Source of the DNA: Macrophomina tecta
Lineage: Eukaryota; Ascomycota; Dothideomycetes; Botryosphaeriales; Botryosphaeriaceae
Length of the DNA: 64,000 nt
Direction of reading: 5' to 3'
Assembly (NCBI GenBank): GCA_024180945.1
Contig: JAKSGN010000021.1
Location: 620,001-684,000, forward strand
Shown: positions 35,717 through 48,438 of the stretch, piece by piece
Layout: every line of letters starts with the position of its first letter
How positions within the stretch are numbered: position 1 is the stretch's first letter
Translations under genes and position numbers: made by a program
Notes under the pieces: generated by a model
Database searches by the model: none
What the model saw: the letters and a program-made list of their open reading frames with translations, nothing else
Told to the model about the DNA's origin: nothing

Positions 35717-38700
35717 GGCTGAAATCGTCCCAAGATTCGCCGCAAAGCCTGACGCCTCAATACTTACCTTACTTACCTATGCCTGAGCGCCCTTGAGCAA
35801 GCATGCACAGGGCAGGAGTGGAGAGCTGCCTTTATAAAAGAGTGCCCAGCACGCGGGAGGGGCGCATCGGAGCGAGGCGTGGCCATGGCAGAGATGTGAC
35901 GCGCCACTGGAGACTGTCAGAATGGAGTGCTCGCTCCGCGGCCAACCTTCTGGAAGAGGGAATAGGGCATGGATCCGGGCGGTGGCTTTATTAAAGTTGG
36001 GGCCCCGTGCATGGAGGAGCCCGCGTAATCGATGCATTTGAAACCTCAACCCAGTCGCCGCATTTTACGGTTAGCTTCCCGCGCGGCTCACAAGCGGAGA
36101 TCCAACAGAATTTGTCTCTGAAAAGGGCTGAGCGCTTCCGAGACAGCAGTCTCGTGGCTACGTGACAGCAAAAAGGAAGCTGCTCAGCTGGTCAACGGAA
36201 AGAAGGCCGTCGAGGGCAGACAGCGCCAGCCTATTTTGGCTTGCAGAGCGCCGTGGCAGCTCTTCCTTTTTCTGGCGGTGGACCGCTGAGGGGTAGTGAA
36301 GGACGTTTCCCAACGACTTGATACGCTGCTGCAGGGACGGGAAAGTAACGCTGTGAGGAGAGTTGCATCTGGGCCGTGGAATGCTAGAGCGGATGCGCGC
36401 GTACCCACCGCTCCAACCGGAGCATTTCGACCGGCGCAGAGGTACCAATGGGCGGAAGGGAGGCCAAGAAGCCGCTGACAAAGAGTTGGTACAGCACCGT
36501 TCGCACGTTGCGGTGACTACAATTGGAGAGTTCACGCCAGAGGGACAGGGATACGGCGGTAGCGTTGGGATCCGCTCGCTCCCACCTCCAATCGGGACTT
36601 CGGCTGCTGCTCCATTGGCCATCCCTGAGGCGAGAGCCATGTCAGCAAGGCCCGCTTGCGCGCCTATCCTTTCCCAACTCTTGCCTGCGCTGCAGGATGA
36701 GCTTTCAATCCTTCACAAGCTTATGCCCGGCCCCATTAACACAGCCCTTGCCCCAGTAAGCAGTAATGCGAGAGTGCGGCGTCGATACGAGCTCCACCGG
36801 CCGATTCTGGAAACGACCAAGGCCTAACGCAGGCGGCGCGGCGTGATAAAGCAGAGGAAAGGAGAGGCACCCGGGGGGTGCGCAGAGGGTGATACGGCAG
36901 TTCCGATGCAGTGCCGAGAGCCTCGTGGTCGTTGAAGACTGGCCTCAGCCTCACGCCGCTGTCCGTCTTCTGGATAATCGTGCTTTGCTACTGATCTCGT
37001 TGCTTTTCTCCAGATGCTGATGGGGTGGATCACAGGAACGCATCCCGTGAGTCGAATCCAGGATCGCGCCCACACTACCCTTATGCAGGTCGGGTCGCTG
37101 TTGTCTAAGCAAGACGTGGCTGCTCATGCTTGCCTCCAGTCTGGCTTGGGCTGGCGCCAAGGAGACCGCTCAGCAGCCCGAGCAGGATTCCCGCCAATTT
37201 CCACCTCCAGGAACTTGTGTTTCTTATAATTTAAGGTTGCAGATCAGTAAGGCTGCAAGCCCACCAGGCAAAGGCTTTATATCAACTGATAAGCGAGGCG
37301 GCTCGGGGAGTTTCAACCGGCGAGGTAACACCAAATAAACGCTGGTGCTATCAATACGCCCGCCGCCGTCAAGAGATGCAGCAACCCACGGCCGATGTAC
37401 GACAGACAGCGGCACAAGGGGCATCATGGTAGACCTCGTCGCCTGATTTGGAGTGTGGTTGTACGGAGCACGTCGGCGGCCGCGCCGTTCCGCTGAACGG
37501 TCCGGTGACCAAGAATGTTCGGGTGCGGCTCGTTACTTTTCCCCACCACGCTTGGTGGCGCCGTCGACGTTTTCGTTGGGTCGGGGCGTGGCCACTGAAA
37601 CAGAGAGCGGGGGTTCAGGAAACACCTGATGCTGGGTTGGTCCGGCGGCGCATGCAGCAATAGATTAAACATCTCCACAGTCTACGCCAGCAGGCACCGC
37701 CACAGGATTGCTGCGCCGTGACGTCGGCTTCGAGTGGCTTCGATGGCTTCAAGTCCAGAATGCTGCAAAGCATGTAGGTAGCGAGTGCCTGGCATGACCA
37801 GAGCCTGGGCCTCGTTTGATGCAGCTTGCATGACAGGAGACAGAGCCGGCGCGGTTTGTGTGGACGCAGAGCAATGCGCGTCAGTGCGACATGCAGCAGC
37901 ACGACGGACGTGGACACGTCAGCAGCAATATTGAAGAAACAGCTCAGGCGGCTTCTGTGCAGCAGGTCGCTGATGGATGAACGAATGTTGATGCTTTGGT
38001 GGAAGGAGGCAAGGACGAGCTGATGGGATCCCAGGCCCCTGTGCCGTCCGGTCCTTGCGAGAGACACCGCGGGTTTGGTCTGCAAGACGAGCTTGATCTC
38101 ATTTACCTTTGAGCAAGGTTCAGAGTATCTCACGTGGTGACTCGACTGCAACCAGCCGACGTCTGTCCCCACTGCATTTACTGCATTCAAGCCCGCCAGC
38201 TCTTCTCCTCCCAACCGCGAATTCACTCAACGACTCCGATGGTATTGAAGAGCAATCGTCCACACCATTGTTCTTCCAGGACAACGCCACGCTGCGGCCG
38301 AGCGGCTGGCCAGACGGCCTTTTGCGCCGTCATTGGCATTCTTCGCACATGCCTGCGAGGACCAGTTGTGAAAACGTATGCAGTGAGCCTGCCTTGTTTT
38401 CCATGCATCCAGTCATGCAATTTCTGCGCCATCTGATAATCCTGGGGGACGCAACTGGATTACCCCCAGGAGGTCCCATCCTTATCCGAGACACCAACTT
38501 CTGTTTGTTGCAACGATGTCCATTATCGCACTGGTACATGCATTCTTCTTTCGGCAAGACTTACGGTGCCGCGGTTCGATAGCTGCTGCGGAACGGGCCG
38601 GCGAGTGAATGGCCCAGAAAACAGAGAGTCAGCCATCGATCGACTTCCATCACCAGAAGTAGAGACTGCTCGTTGCACCGGCTCCTTCTCCTCGTCATTG

Positions 38701-40097
38701 GCTGCTGAGCCTCTGCGCTATCCATGGCCGTGTTTGTGTGCGGGGTACTTGCATGCGATGTAACATGGAGCCCATGGTTGTCAGCCCTGCCAACGTGGCT
38801 TACCCAAAGGAGCTCTCACGCAGCTGACAAACTTTCACTAAAAATCATGCAAGAGCTAAAGTGTCACCAGCAATCCGTCAGATCGGCTTGGCGCACTCGG
38901 TAAAGTGCCCAAGCATTCTGCATCGGAGAAGAAATCGCTGTCAGAGATTGCTGTCGGGCAGCCTTCTGTCGTACCAGTTTTAGATGACGCGCTGCCCCTC
39001 TATGTATTGAACTGTCCTGCACCGCAGAAGTCCAGCATTAGAGGGAGCTCAATGCAATCTCCCCTCGGCCGCCGTCAGAGGCTTGCTCAAATATACATCT
39101 GAGGCCACCGTCAAGGATAATCTACCAACGGCAACTCGGCTATAAGCAGGATTCAAGATCATAGAGCTGGGCGGCTTTTGCCTGCATGCTCCCTTCACGG
39201 TAAGCCATCCGGAGGGAACATGAAAGCGAAGTCTAAGACAGAAAACCAGCAGAGAAATTGGAGCCCGGACACCCTGCCTGGTGCAAGCGCCCCACCTTCC
39301 ACCATGACCGCATTGTATCCCTCAACAAGGCAAGCAATACAGTCGTTGAAACAGAGGGCAAGGCCCTTCAAAGCCGCACCACTCGTAGCCCCATTACTAA
39401 TGGCCAGGAAGACGGGGCGGGCGTGCTTCTTCTGAGCACTGGACTCACTACAGCCGGCGCTAACACTCTACCCGGCTGGTGTGGGTCAACTATCCGGTAC
39501 TGTGCCTCTTTGAACGAGATGGAAATCGTGGAACTTCGGATCACCACATGGCGTCGTCATTACCGGCTTCCCCAATCTGTTTTCTACGCCACGTCAAGTG
39601 GGTCGATATCAAACTCCATCTTTTTCCCGGATTTGGCTGCCACAAAAGCCGCTTGCGTCAACACCAGAGCTTGTTGTAGGATTGAGGACTCTGGAGGAAC
39701 TGGTATTGATGCCACGAACAGAGCTGAGCCTGATGGAAGTAAGGTGGCGAAAAGAGATGGATGGTACGCACCTTTTCAGATGTGTGTTTCGGGTTTCGAG
39801 CTGCTCCTTGTGCGTAGGCCAGATTGTGTATCCAGATATCAAAACTGACAGAGGCATGCGGAGGGTAAGCTTCACGGTGTCCAAAATAATCGCTTGGGTA
39901 GACTTTTCACATGTATCATTGCCAGGTATTGCAATTGCCAAACCAGCGCTGAAAATCATGGAATTAGCTTGTCCGTTATCAGAGTTGTGAGCGTGTCCAG
40001 ATAAATCATGCCCCGTATTTTCCCGTGTCCTTTTGTCTGCCACCCTGATGACGCTATCAGCGAACCGCTCTGGTGGAATCATATCTCTCACAGTACA
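35717..40097. other. 4.4-kb gap, no gene recognised
   Basis: No protein family or consistent exon chain was recognised on either strand. A frame at 39258-39848 (196 codons, plus) has non-repetitive composition but no recognisable motif. The gap separates the multicopper oxidase from the O-methyltransferase; the first few hundred bases should contain the oxidase promoter. Confidence 0.45.
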
Positions 40098-41455
40098 TTA
40101 GGCGTGCCAGGTCGCGATCACGAGGCCGTGGAGTGTGTGTGGCCAACTCTCGAACTCGAGCGTGAACCGCGGATCAACTCGGGCGAAAAGTTGTCGCCAC
40201 TGGGTTTCGGTGCGTTCAGTGGCATTGTGGATAGCGAGCATAGTGAGATCCATTCTTCTGCAAAGAGAAAAAAAAAAAAAAAGCCGGTTAGCGATGACTG
40301 ATGTCATGCAGGTTTACGAACACCTACCTGAGGCATCTATCAGTGTATGTCGCGGATGCCGTCTCCGGCAATATTACCTCACAGCACACCACCTTCGAAC
40401 CATCCTTCAAGGCTGGCACTAGTTCTCCAGAATTCTGATGCAATATTTGTCCGGCCAGTCGTGGAGGATCATCCGCATGAAGTACACATCTGCACCTTTT
40501 ATTGGTTGGTCCTGAAAGAAGTCGTGCGGCATAAAGGTGATGCGGCCGTGGAACTCGGCGGCGAGCTCATTCTCTCCGAATTTGCACGTGTCCGGGAGAT
40601 CTTCGATTAGGAACGACAGATTCTTGGTAACCTTCGCAATCTGTTGACTCACGTGACCTATATTCCCACCGACGTCGACCAACAGCTTCCCAGGAACATC
40701 TAGATCTTGCCATAGGCGGCTGCTGGTAAAGTCTGCTGGCCCGGAAAGGGTGTGTTTATTCATAGCGCGAAAGGCGCCGCCTGCACGCCGCGCGCGCTCT
40801 GGATGCTTTTCCAAATAGGAGTAGAACACGTCCGTTGTGTTTCTGGACAAGTTGAAGGCGGTGTGGTTCGGCTCCTGGGAGCCAGGCCACTTTCCAAGCG
40901 CGTCGAGCATGAAGGTGGCTGTAACCTGAATTTCGTCGGACATGAAGCACACCGTATCAAAGATATCCGGTGTCATCATGGCTCTGGACAACTTCGTGTG
41001 ATCAACGATTCCCGGTGCTGGCTCGCAAAAGATTGACTGCGCTATAGCCATGCGAACAATTCGAGTCAAAATGGACTCGTCCACATTGACTCGGCATGCT
41101 AGATCTTGGAAGGAAATGCCACCCTCTGGCACATTGGCAGGAATGTTGAAGCGAACCAAAGCGCGGACACTCTGGACGTCCGTGGTCTTTAACGATCAGC
41201 ACGTTTCATTTCAGAAACCGGATGCAATGTGCTGCGTACAGTGAACAGCAGGTTGTAAAGTGCCTCGTAGCTGCCGAGGGCTTGATGCTGCAGGTCCTGG
41301 ATTGCATCAAGAAGCTGGGCTCGCCTCTCGATTGCGTCTTCATTCACTTTACGGGTTTCGAGTATAGAGTCCCATGTGAACCCTTCGGCCGCGGCATATT
41401 GGTCTAGTTCTCTGGCACAGGCCAGAAGCTTTTCTGCGGTTTTCGTAAAATACAT
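40098..41455 (-). CDS. O-methyltransferase (plant/fungal COMT type), 1-nt frameshift
   Basis: SAM-dependent O-methyltransferase of the type common in fungal polyketide clusters. N-terminal dimerisation/winged-helix region (FNIPANVPEGGISFQDLACR), SAM-binding LLVDVGGNIGHVSQQIAK, and the catalytic block YFMRMILHDWPDKYCIRILEN containing the general-base His in HDWPD. Introns: 41187-41239 and 40258-40327, the latter with a T15 tract before CAG. At 40419-40421 the frame hits TAG right after RILEN, while the next frame continues LVPALKDGSKVVCCEVILPE and then the last exon. Counting one missing base gives 411 residues, the usual family length. It is therefore a recent pseudogene or a sequence error. 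It may have served the PKS cluster as a tailoring enzyme. Confidence 0.82.
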
Positions 41456-42358
41456 TTGGAGACTTCTCAGGGAGTGAACAAGATCGGTGTCGCCCTCGTA
41501 TGAGGAGGCTCAAAAGATGTGAACAGCTCGATAGCAAGATTAAATACTCTGACTTGTTGAACGTATGGGTTAAACCTTGTCCGGCAGACGCGGGAGCTTA
41601 ACAGCTGAAATGCCTCTTCCGACGCTGCCGTTCTCTCTCAGAAAGTCAAAAGCGAACAGGCTTCGGGCGGCATATACAGCCCACTCTCAGGCCGTGATTG
41701 TATCAAAGTTCGCGGCGTCGGGGGAGGTCGGCGCTGAAGAAGCTTCAGCAGGAGCCAAGGCGACTCGAGTCGATGGAAGCAGGAAACCGTTCCGGACGAG
41801 GGGCATCCGCAGATTTATAAGATCGCAACAGAGCGGATGTGCGATATCTTGGGACTTGCAATTCGTAGGCCGTTTCCCTAAATGCCAGTTTAGGCCTCAG
41901 TGTTTTAAATGCGTCTTTGAATTGTTTTGAATAGGGGGTTGGCCTATCCGCTTGATCAGCCGGCGTTGCGTATTCCAAGACCTTTGAAATAGAAGAGACT
42001 CGAGTGGTAGGATTATTACCGAACTTACGTTTTTCAGGGCCTACTGTTCCGGATGCTGACTTGGTCAGACACCGGGTCACTATTTCCACATAAGCGTACC
42101 TCCACCAATTCGACAGCCTCCTCATAAGAAAATGATTGAGATCTCATTGCCTTTCCAATCCACAACATTATTGGTATTAACGTTCATAATAAATATAAGG
42201 AGTGAGACGTCAACGGTCTAGAGTGGGAAATTGGAAACGACGACAGGAGCCGCAGCATCCCGACGCCACAGCGGCCTTCCCCAGCGCCACCAAACCTGAA
42301 AACCCCTGCCTCCAAGAACGCAAACACACTGACATAATACAAAGCGTTCGTACTGCAC
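41456..42358. other. intergenic, no gene recognised
   Basis: About 0.9 kb between two minus-strand genes. No recognised coding sequence; it should contain the methyltransferase promoter and the 3' end of the next gene. Confidence 0.45.
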
Positions 42359-43418
42359 CTACGACGCGACAAATCCGTCCGGGAAGGTCAGCGGCACATG
42401 TGTCGGAGCCACGACCGGCTCTTTCGCCGCATCCGCCTTGCCCACGGGCATCTTTACCAAGCCGGGCTTGACGACCACTATCTTCCGCCTGTCCTCCTCT
42501 TCGTTGAGATTCTCGGGCTCCCAGACGTACGCGAAGTTGGCGGGCTGGGCAAAGATGATGGTGGCGGCCTCGGCGGCGGCGTCGCAGATGGCGACGAGGT
42601 CGGCGCGCTGCTCGGGCGCGCCGGGCATCTTTTCCCAGGGCGCGAAGGCGCCGAAGATGCGGTCGGCCATGGCGCGCACGGCTTGCGTACGGCTCTGTTT
42701 AGCGGCGCCAGACGTTGTCGAGGGCTGCAGGTATGCGGTCAGGACGCGCCAGTGCGTGAAGGCTTCGTCGAATGCTGCGGCCGCGCGGTAGATGTCAGCG
42801 GATGGGGCCGTGGAGGGGGGGATATGATGCTATTGACTTACCCGCCTTATCGGCGTGGTCCTGGCCGCGTAATGCTTGGGGGAGAGCTGTCGCCCATGGC
42901 GGGAGAAGGCTATTCCTGCCGCCTTCATCCATGGTCATCGCCTGCTGGATGAGGTAGGCGATAGAGTGCTTGATTAGGGTGGTCGGGCGGCAGACGAGGG
43001 GGTTCGGGCGGTTGCTCTGGACCAGATCGATGAGGGAGGAGGGCAGGTGTGGTGTGGTGACTAGCATCAAGCAGGCCTCGTGCGTAGAGTCCAGCTCCAG
43101 CGAGGTCTTGTCGCGGTAGTACTTCTCGACGAACGTGTCAATTGAGTCGAAGATGCCGGTAACCTTTTCGCGGATGATGTAGTCGTCGACCGGCTTCGGC
43201 AATTGCGCTTCCCACGCGCGCGAGGAACTGTTATTCGTGCCGGCGCTCTTCTCGCTCAGCGCGTGCGAGTTAGAGGCGTCGCCATCTGTTCCCGCCGCAG
43301 GCTTGCGTGGGCCGAAGCAGGAGAAGAGTGATGCCATTCCGGAGGCGGCCTTGGTGCTCGGGCTGCTGCGAACTGATGGGGTTGCGCCTGTTGGCTTGAC
43401 GGGAGCGCTGCTGTCCAT
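42359..43418 (-). CDS. protein of unknown function, 330 residues
   Basis: Two exons joined across 42775-42841 (GTAAGT donor, CGGCCGCAG acceptor), total 993 nt. It begins at the ATG at 43418 with a Ser/Thr/Pro-rich disordered N-terminus. From residue about 70 it has a folded-looking, mainly helical part with KVTGIFDSIDTFVEKYYRD, LPSSLIDLVQSNRPNPLVCRP and DRIFGAFAPWEKMP. No signal peptide, transmembrane helix or catalytic motif was recognised. The intact frame and clean intron argue that it is a real gene. I do not recognise a function; such proteins occur widely in Pezizomycotina as hypothetical proteins. Confidence 0.75.
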
Positions 43419-44510
43419 TGCCTGGCGGTGACTGTTTCCTGGGTGCTGCAATTGCGCCAGGAGAGGTGGGGAGGTCGAGGAAAGGAGCAGGTCGCGACAA
43501 ATGAGCCTTGCGACGCCTGCAAGTATTATTCCCTTTCCGGCACAATTGGAAAAGAGCTAGGGGAGAAGGATCGAAGCCAATTCCCGCTTCCCCGCGGCGA
43601 ACGGGCATTGGCCACCCTTCGATAAGCTTTTAGCGCCAGTCGCGGATGCGATTGCGCCCAGATTTAATCTTAAAAGGGCGGCCTAGCGCGGAGCGGGCGT
43701 TGAAGTGGTGGCCACAACACGGCCAGACCAGCTTCATCGGCTATTGGATTTTTTAGTCATGAGTCGTGAATCTCTGGGCCCGTCTGCTACTGGCGCCGCC
43801 ACGCTGGTTACCCCTTTCACGTGGCGCAAGCTGTGACCTGCATGCAAACGGACGGCGCGCAGGGAACTTTATTCAGCGCCGTAGAAAAAACATAAGAAGC
43901 CGGCGCGTTTCCGGGGCTTGCTCAAATGCTGGTACGCCCACAAGCCACCGAAAGTTCTATGGCCAGCTTCGTTGTCTGCGTGCAAATCTCCTCAGCCCCG
44001 ACACGCACGAAGCTAGAGTGGACGTGTCAAAGAATGTGCTGCTGATGAACGGAGGTTGTACAGGAGGGCCACTGATTGGAGTTGAAACCAGACTATAACC
44101 GAAATCCCAGACTATACACAAGGCCTGTCGATCATAGCAGGAGCCCGAACGAACTGACTCCTACCCAATCAGTAATAACCACCTTGTCCACAGCGCCAGT
44201 AACTGTGCCTGGAGACGACTTGAAGGTACGCTCTTTGGGCCAGGCGAGCGGATGATATGTTTTCAAATGCCCGGCTAAGAATCGGGAGCTAAATGTTATT
44301 CTAAAGGAATTGAAGGCCTCGTTTCGCGGCGGCAGAGATCCAGAAGGCAGGTGCGTCCCGGATACGAGAATGAAGGGGGATCGCCCTGGGGTCGCTCCGG
44401 GAAAGGTCCCGCCAATCGCGTCCATACCGCGCCGAAACTCTCCGGCGACGGTATCACCTTGCATGACGAGAGTTTCCATCAAGCCTGGGGAATCGACGCA
44501 ATCTCCGCTC
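43419..44510. other. intergenic, no gene recognised
   Basis: 1.1 kb between two minus-strand genes. Nothing recognised besides the expected promoter of the unknown protein gene. Confidence 0.45.
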
Positions 44511-46538
44511 TTAGGCAATACTCTCCATCAGCCTCGTGGTCCAGCCCACGTGTGGAATTGCTCCAGCATTCTCAAAGGCATTGCGGGCTCGACGGAACAG
44601 GTCAAGGATCGCCGGACGATCGACCTCTACGCCTGTGCTTGGCTTTAGGATGACCACACGATGTAGAAAAGACAGAGCTGCAGTAAGGGTGTTACTGGAG
44701 TAGTCCTGCGGTTGGGACGTCAGTTAGGAGCCACTGCAGTTTTATAACTGACGGGCAAGCTCACGATCGTATAGTACAGGTTCTGCGTCAGAGCTTTCGA
44801 GTCGAGTGCAGTGGACAACAGGAGGAAGGCAGCATCTACAGCGGTGCCTATCGCGCTTGCCGCGAAATCCTCGAGCTCTCCGGATCTTTCACTCAACAAA
44901 TCACCATCAAAGACAAGGCCATTGATATATCCGTGCGAGGCTTAGTTATGGACCAAAGGGGGGGAGGGGCGACTAGGCCACACTTACAGACGGACAAAAG
45001 CGTACGGAATGATAAGCCTGTTCCGGTCCTGTGGTTTTGAGAAGGTTTGATAAAGAGGGTCAATGGAGTTATGCACTCGATGGAACCAGGTATCCAGAGC
45101 TTCGTTGAGGGTGGCCAGGCGTGCCTCTTGTGCAATTGTGGACAGCTGGCTGAGAGGATGTTTTCGTGCTTCGACTGCCCGGGTGTCAGCCAATCTGCAA
45201 TCAGGCGAAGGGTATACAGCACTAACCGACTATTTTGAAGAGCTGTAAGTATGCCATGATGCGATGGTCTACAGGCCGAGAGTAGGGGGAGTGGACCAAG
45301 TCTTGAGCAAGGTCTAGGTACCGCTCGATACCGTCTATGAGATACGGTCGGTAGGTCTTGGCCCTGTCGAACGGTCAACATGCTAGGGTGTCTTTGCAGG
45401 AGAACACTACACACATCAGCTCAAAACAGAAAATGGACAGCCAGGTCCTGGCCCTTTTGATTTCTGCCTGCGTCATCTGCGCAACATGCTGAGGCAAACG
45501 GACTGCATCGTGTTGCAGCTCCATCTCGTAGGCGAGGGCAATGGCCATGCCCCAGAGGCGATCGGACCGATGCCAGGCGGAGATTAAGATGAGGCCTGTG
45601 AGCGCCATGAGAGAAGGGGTCGGGCCGAATGCTAACGTAGAAACCAAAGACATTGCCGCAGCGCGACACCTCTGATAGAGTCCAGGGTTGCTGGACGAAG
45701 CACGGGCGCCGAGAGTACATATGGCAGCAAGAAGAACAGGATCCTGGCGGACCACCTCAAAAGGCTCAGTGACTCCATCCAGGATGGCTATTGTGTCATT
45801 ACAGCGCGCCAGGAACCTGGGTCTCTGTGAGCTCTGAAGATAATGCGAGGTGATGCTGGTGGCTCACATCTGGTAGAGTTCCGCGGCTTCCTGCTCCGAG
45901 ACGATGCCTTTGCTGATGATGTCTCCGCGAAACATGACGGAAGCCCATTCCGTGTCGGTGCCTTGGTCGAGCTCGACCAGAAGGTTGCTTGAGTCCGCAG
46001 CACGAAGGCTCTGTCGGCCGAGGACGGTGGGTTCATCGCGAAGATTAGCTCTCAGGCTGCCTACGTCGCTTCGAAGGCCCTCGACGACGCCTGTGAGCTG
46101 TGCGATCTGGCGCTCCAGCCTCGATAGATGCGCGGTACTGCCCAAATCAGCAATGGGGCGGGCGGCGTGAGCTGGTAGACCTCACTGGTCGGATGGCACA
46201 ACCACGGGAGACGCGTCAGGCCCGGCGCCAGTTCTTGCCACAGCCCGAGGCTGCACGAACCGACACTCTGCGCCACTGCTCTTGCATCTGATAGCGGTCA
46301 GAACGGAGCCTACAGGAGGCGGGCAGACCAGACCTTTGGCATGGAATGCTGCCCGGACCGGCGCATTTGACTCTGGAGGGTCAGCCACTGCGCACGAACC
46401 CGGAGAGAAGCCACACACTTTAGCCGGCGGCATCGCAGACATGCGGAAAGCGACCTGAAGACCGGAAGTCGCGTGAGCGGCCGGGTGCGATTGGGATTCT
46501 GAGTGAGGTCGCGCTCACCGAAGGCCCGGATCTGCCAT
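44511..46538 (-). CDS. Zn2Cys6 / fungal-specific transcription factor (cluster only partly resolved)
   Basis: A fungal regulator assembled across several frames. The likely start is the ATG at 46538 (MADPGL), joined over intron 46455-46518 to RSLSACLRCRRLK, the first half of a zinc cluster. The second half, IRCKSSGAECRFVQPR, follows in another frame, but I could not find an intron giving a complete six-Cys motif. Intron 46138-46185 then joins to a coiled-coil region (HLSRLERQIAQLTGVVEGL). The transcription-factor domain has DPVLLAAICTLGARASS, WRSD-like HRSDRLWGMAIALAYEMEL and RARTWLSIFCFEL. The last exon begins near 44717 and ends LMESIA with the stop at 44511-44513. It lies head to tail with the M20 gene and probably regulates it and the divergent transporter (inference). 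Confidence 0.65.
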
Positions 46539-46711
46539 TGCGCCCAGATGATGGCGCACACATGCACGAGGGAGCAGGAGGAGGGACGGCGCCGGCTGGC
46601 GGATGGGGATGGCCGAGCTGACTAATGCTTGGCATCGGCCTCGGCAGCTGCCTGCTGCGCTCTGTTCTGTCTACTACTATCTCTATCTCTCTCTCTCTCT
46701 CACTCACTCAC

Positions 46712-48055
46712 TCACTGCCTCCGGCCCGCGCGCGTCATCGCGTCTTCCCACTCGGCGCGCACCGCCTTCCAGAAGCCATCGTCCACCACAACCTCCACCC
46801 CCACCAGCGCGTTCGCTTTGCCCGCCGTCAATGCCTGCGCGTGCGCGAAATCGGTGCCCGCCGCCTGCTGGAACTCCTTCGTGTGCGGGGGGCCGGTCGC
46901 GTCGATGCGAAACATGGGCTGGATGCCCGGGCAGATGTAGGTCACATTCCCGTGATCCGAGCTGCCGTTCTGCGCGTGTTTGACCTTGGCCTCCTCCAGC
47001 GGTACCATCTCCTCCGGCGCCATGCCCAGCCGCTGCAGCATGTGCTCGCGGTACCGCTCGGCCAGCACTTCGTTCGTCACCACGTCCTCGTACAGCGCGT
47101 CCCACGCAATCTCCACCTCGCATCCCGCCGCCGCCGCCGCTCCCTCGAACACGGCCACGATCCGCTTCTGCATCGCCCGCAGCGCCTTCGACTCGGGCGC
47201 CCGTATGCTGTATGTGCCCTCGGCGTAGTCTGGGATCACGTTCGGCGCCTCGCCTGCCTTGAGGATCACACCTTGGATGCTTTCGCCAGGCCGGAGGTGC
47301 TGCCGCAGCCGGGCGATGCCATTGTATGCGCCAACTATGGCATCGCATGCGTTGGCTCCCTCCCATGGTGCCGCCGCTGCGTGGGCGCTGCGGCCGCGGA
47401 AGAAGGCTCGGAACTTCCAGCTCGCCTTGGTCATGCACATGGGCGTGCTGAAATCGGGCATCGGGTGCGTCATCAGGCAGGCATCGGCGTTGCGCCATGC
47501 GCCCGCCTCGGCCATGTAGTACTTGCCTCCGCCCGTTTCTTCCGCCGGCGTGCCGACGACCAGCACGCTGCCGGGTGCGTTGAGGTGTTGCAGTGCCGCT
47601 GCCGTGCCGATTGCCGACGCGATGGTGCTGGTTGCGATGAGGTTATGTCCGCAAGCGTGGCCGATTTTTGGAAGAGCGTCTGCACCTCGTCAGCGCGTAG
47701 ACCCTCCGGCTTGGGAGTGGAATGTACACACCATACTCGGCGTTGTAGGCAATGGTCCGCCCGCCCTCTCGAGTGATGAGCTGTGCCTCGAATGCCGTCT
47801 CGATGCCATACACGGAACGCCTGACGGTCCAGCCTTTGCCCTCGAACCATTTCGTGAGAAGCTCAAATGCTTTGAATTCTTCGTACTTTGTCTCCGGGTT
47901 TTTGTAAATCTATAGAATGGCTGAGCTCTCCTGCAATCCCAGACGGGAGTTGAACGACTTACCTCGAGGTTCAAGTGGCGCAACTCATCGCTGGCTGCGT
48001 CTATAGCGCTGCACACCTTCTCCACGACTTCTGGGGAAAGCTTCGAGCTTGACAT
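46712..48055 (-). CDS. M20-family amidohydrolase / peptidase
   Basis: A 412-residue metallohydrolase of the M20 family (aminoacylase, carboxypeptidase or N-acyl-amino-acid amidohydrolase type), cleaving an amide bond with one or two zinc ions. Introns 47910-47962 and 47680-47731; exons sum to 1239 nt. It starts MSSSKLSPEVVEKV at 48055. Metal and catalytic motifs: ALPKIGHACGHNL, then GTPAEETGGGK with the catalytic Glu pair, RGRSAHAAAAPWEGANACDA in the dimerisation lid, and GNVTYICPGIQPMFRI toward the end. It is probably cytosolic, as no signal peptide is visible. Divergent from an allantoate-type MFS transporter (383-bp gap) and beside a regulator, it likely processes an imported amide or peptide-like compound (inference). 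Confidence 0.88.
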
Positions 48056-48438
48056 GGTTAAGGAATTGTTTGGCGATTATACCACAGTCCGCTGCGGGGC
48101 ACTCCATCTCTTATGCGCCCAGCATCTGCGGCATCATTCGTGGTAATTTCTGCTTGTCACCCTCGACAGGGACATCGGCCGGGCCGTGTCCGACACCCCT
48201 GTCGCCCCGATCCAATCCCCACACCGCAACGCCTTGCTTCGCTCGGTACAGGCACGATAACGCCGGAGTGCTACAAGCTCTATGGAGAGCCTTCTCCGCA
48301 TGTGTACAAATCCATTGTGTTGTGCGTGCAGCTTATGACCCAGCACCAACCGTACTTGCTTTCCACAGCCCCCGCCGTCCTCAACTCCTGGATTCATACA
48401 CTTCCCCATCCGCTGTACCAAAAACCTTGCAGCCCCAA
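48056..48438. promoter_or_regulatory. divergent promoter, M20 hydrolase / MFS transporter
   Basis: 383 bp between divergent start codons; no coding region recognised. A shared promoter would co-express uptake and hydrolysis. Confidence 0.55.

Noticed and set aside
46625..47776. 383-codon open frame on the plus strand
   Set aside because: Opposite the M20 hydrolase gene, which has clear catalytic motifs and splice sites.
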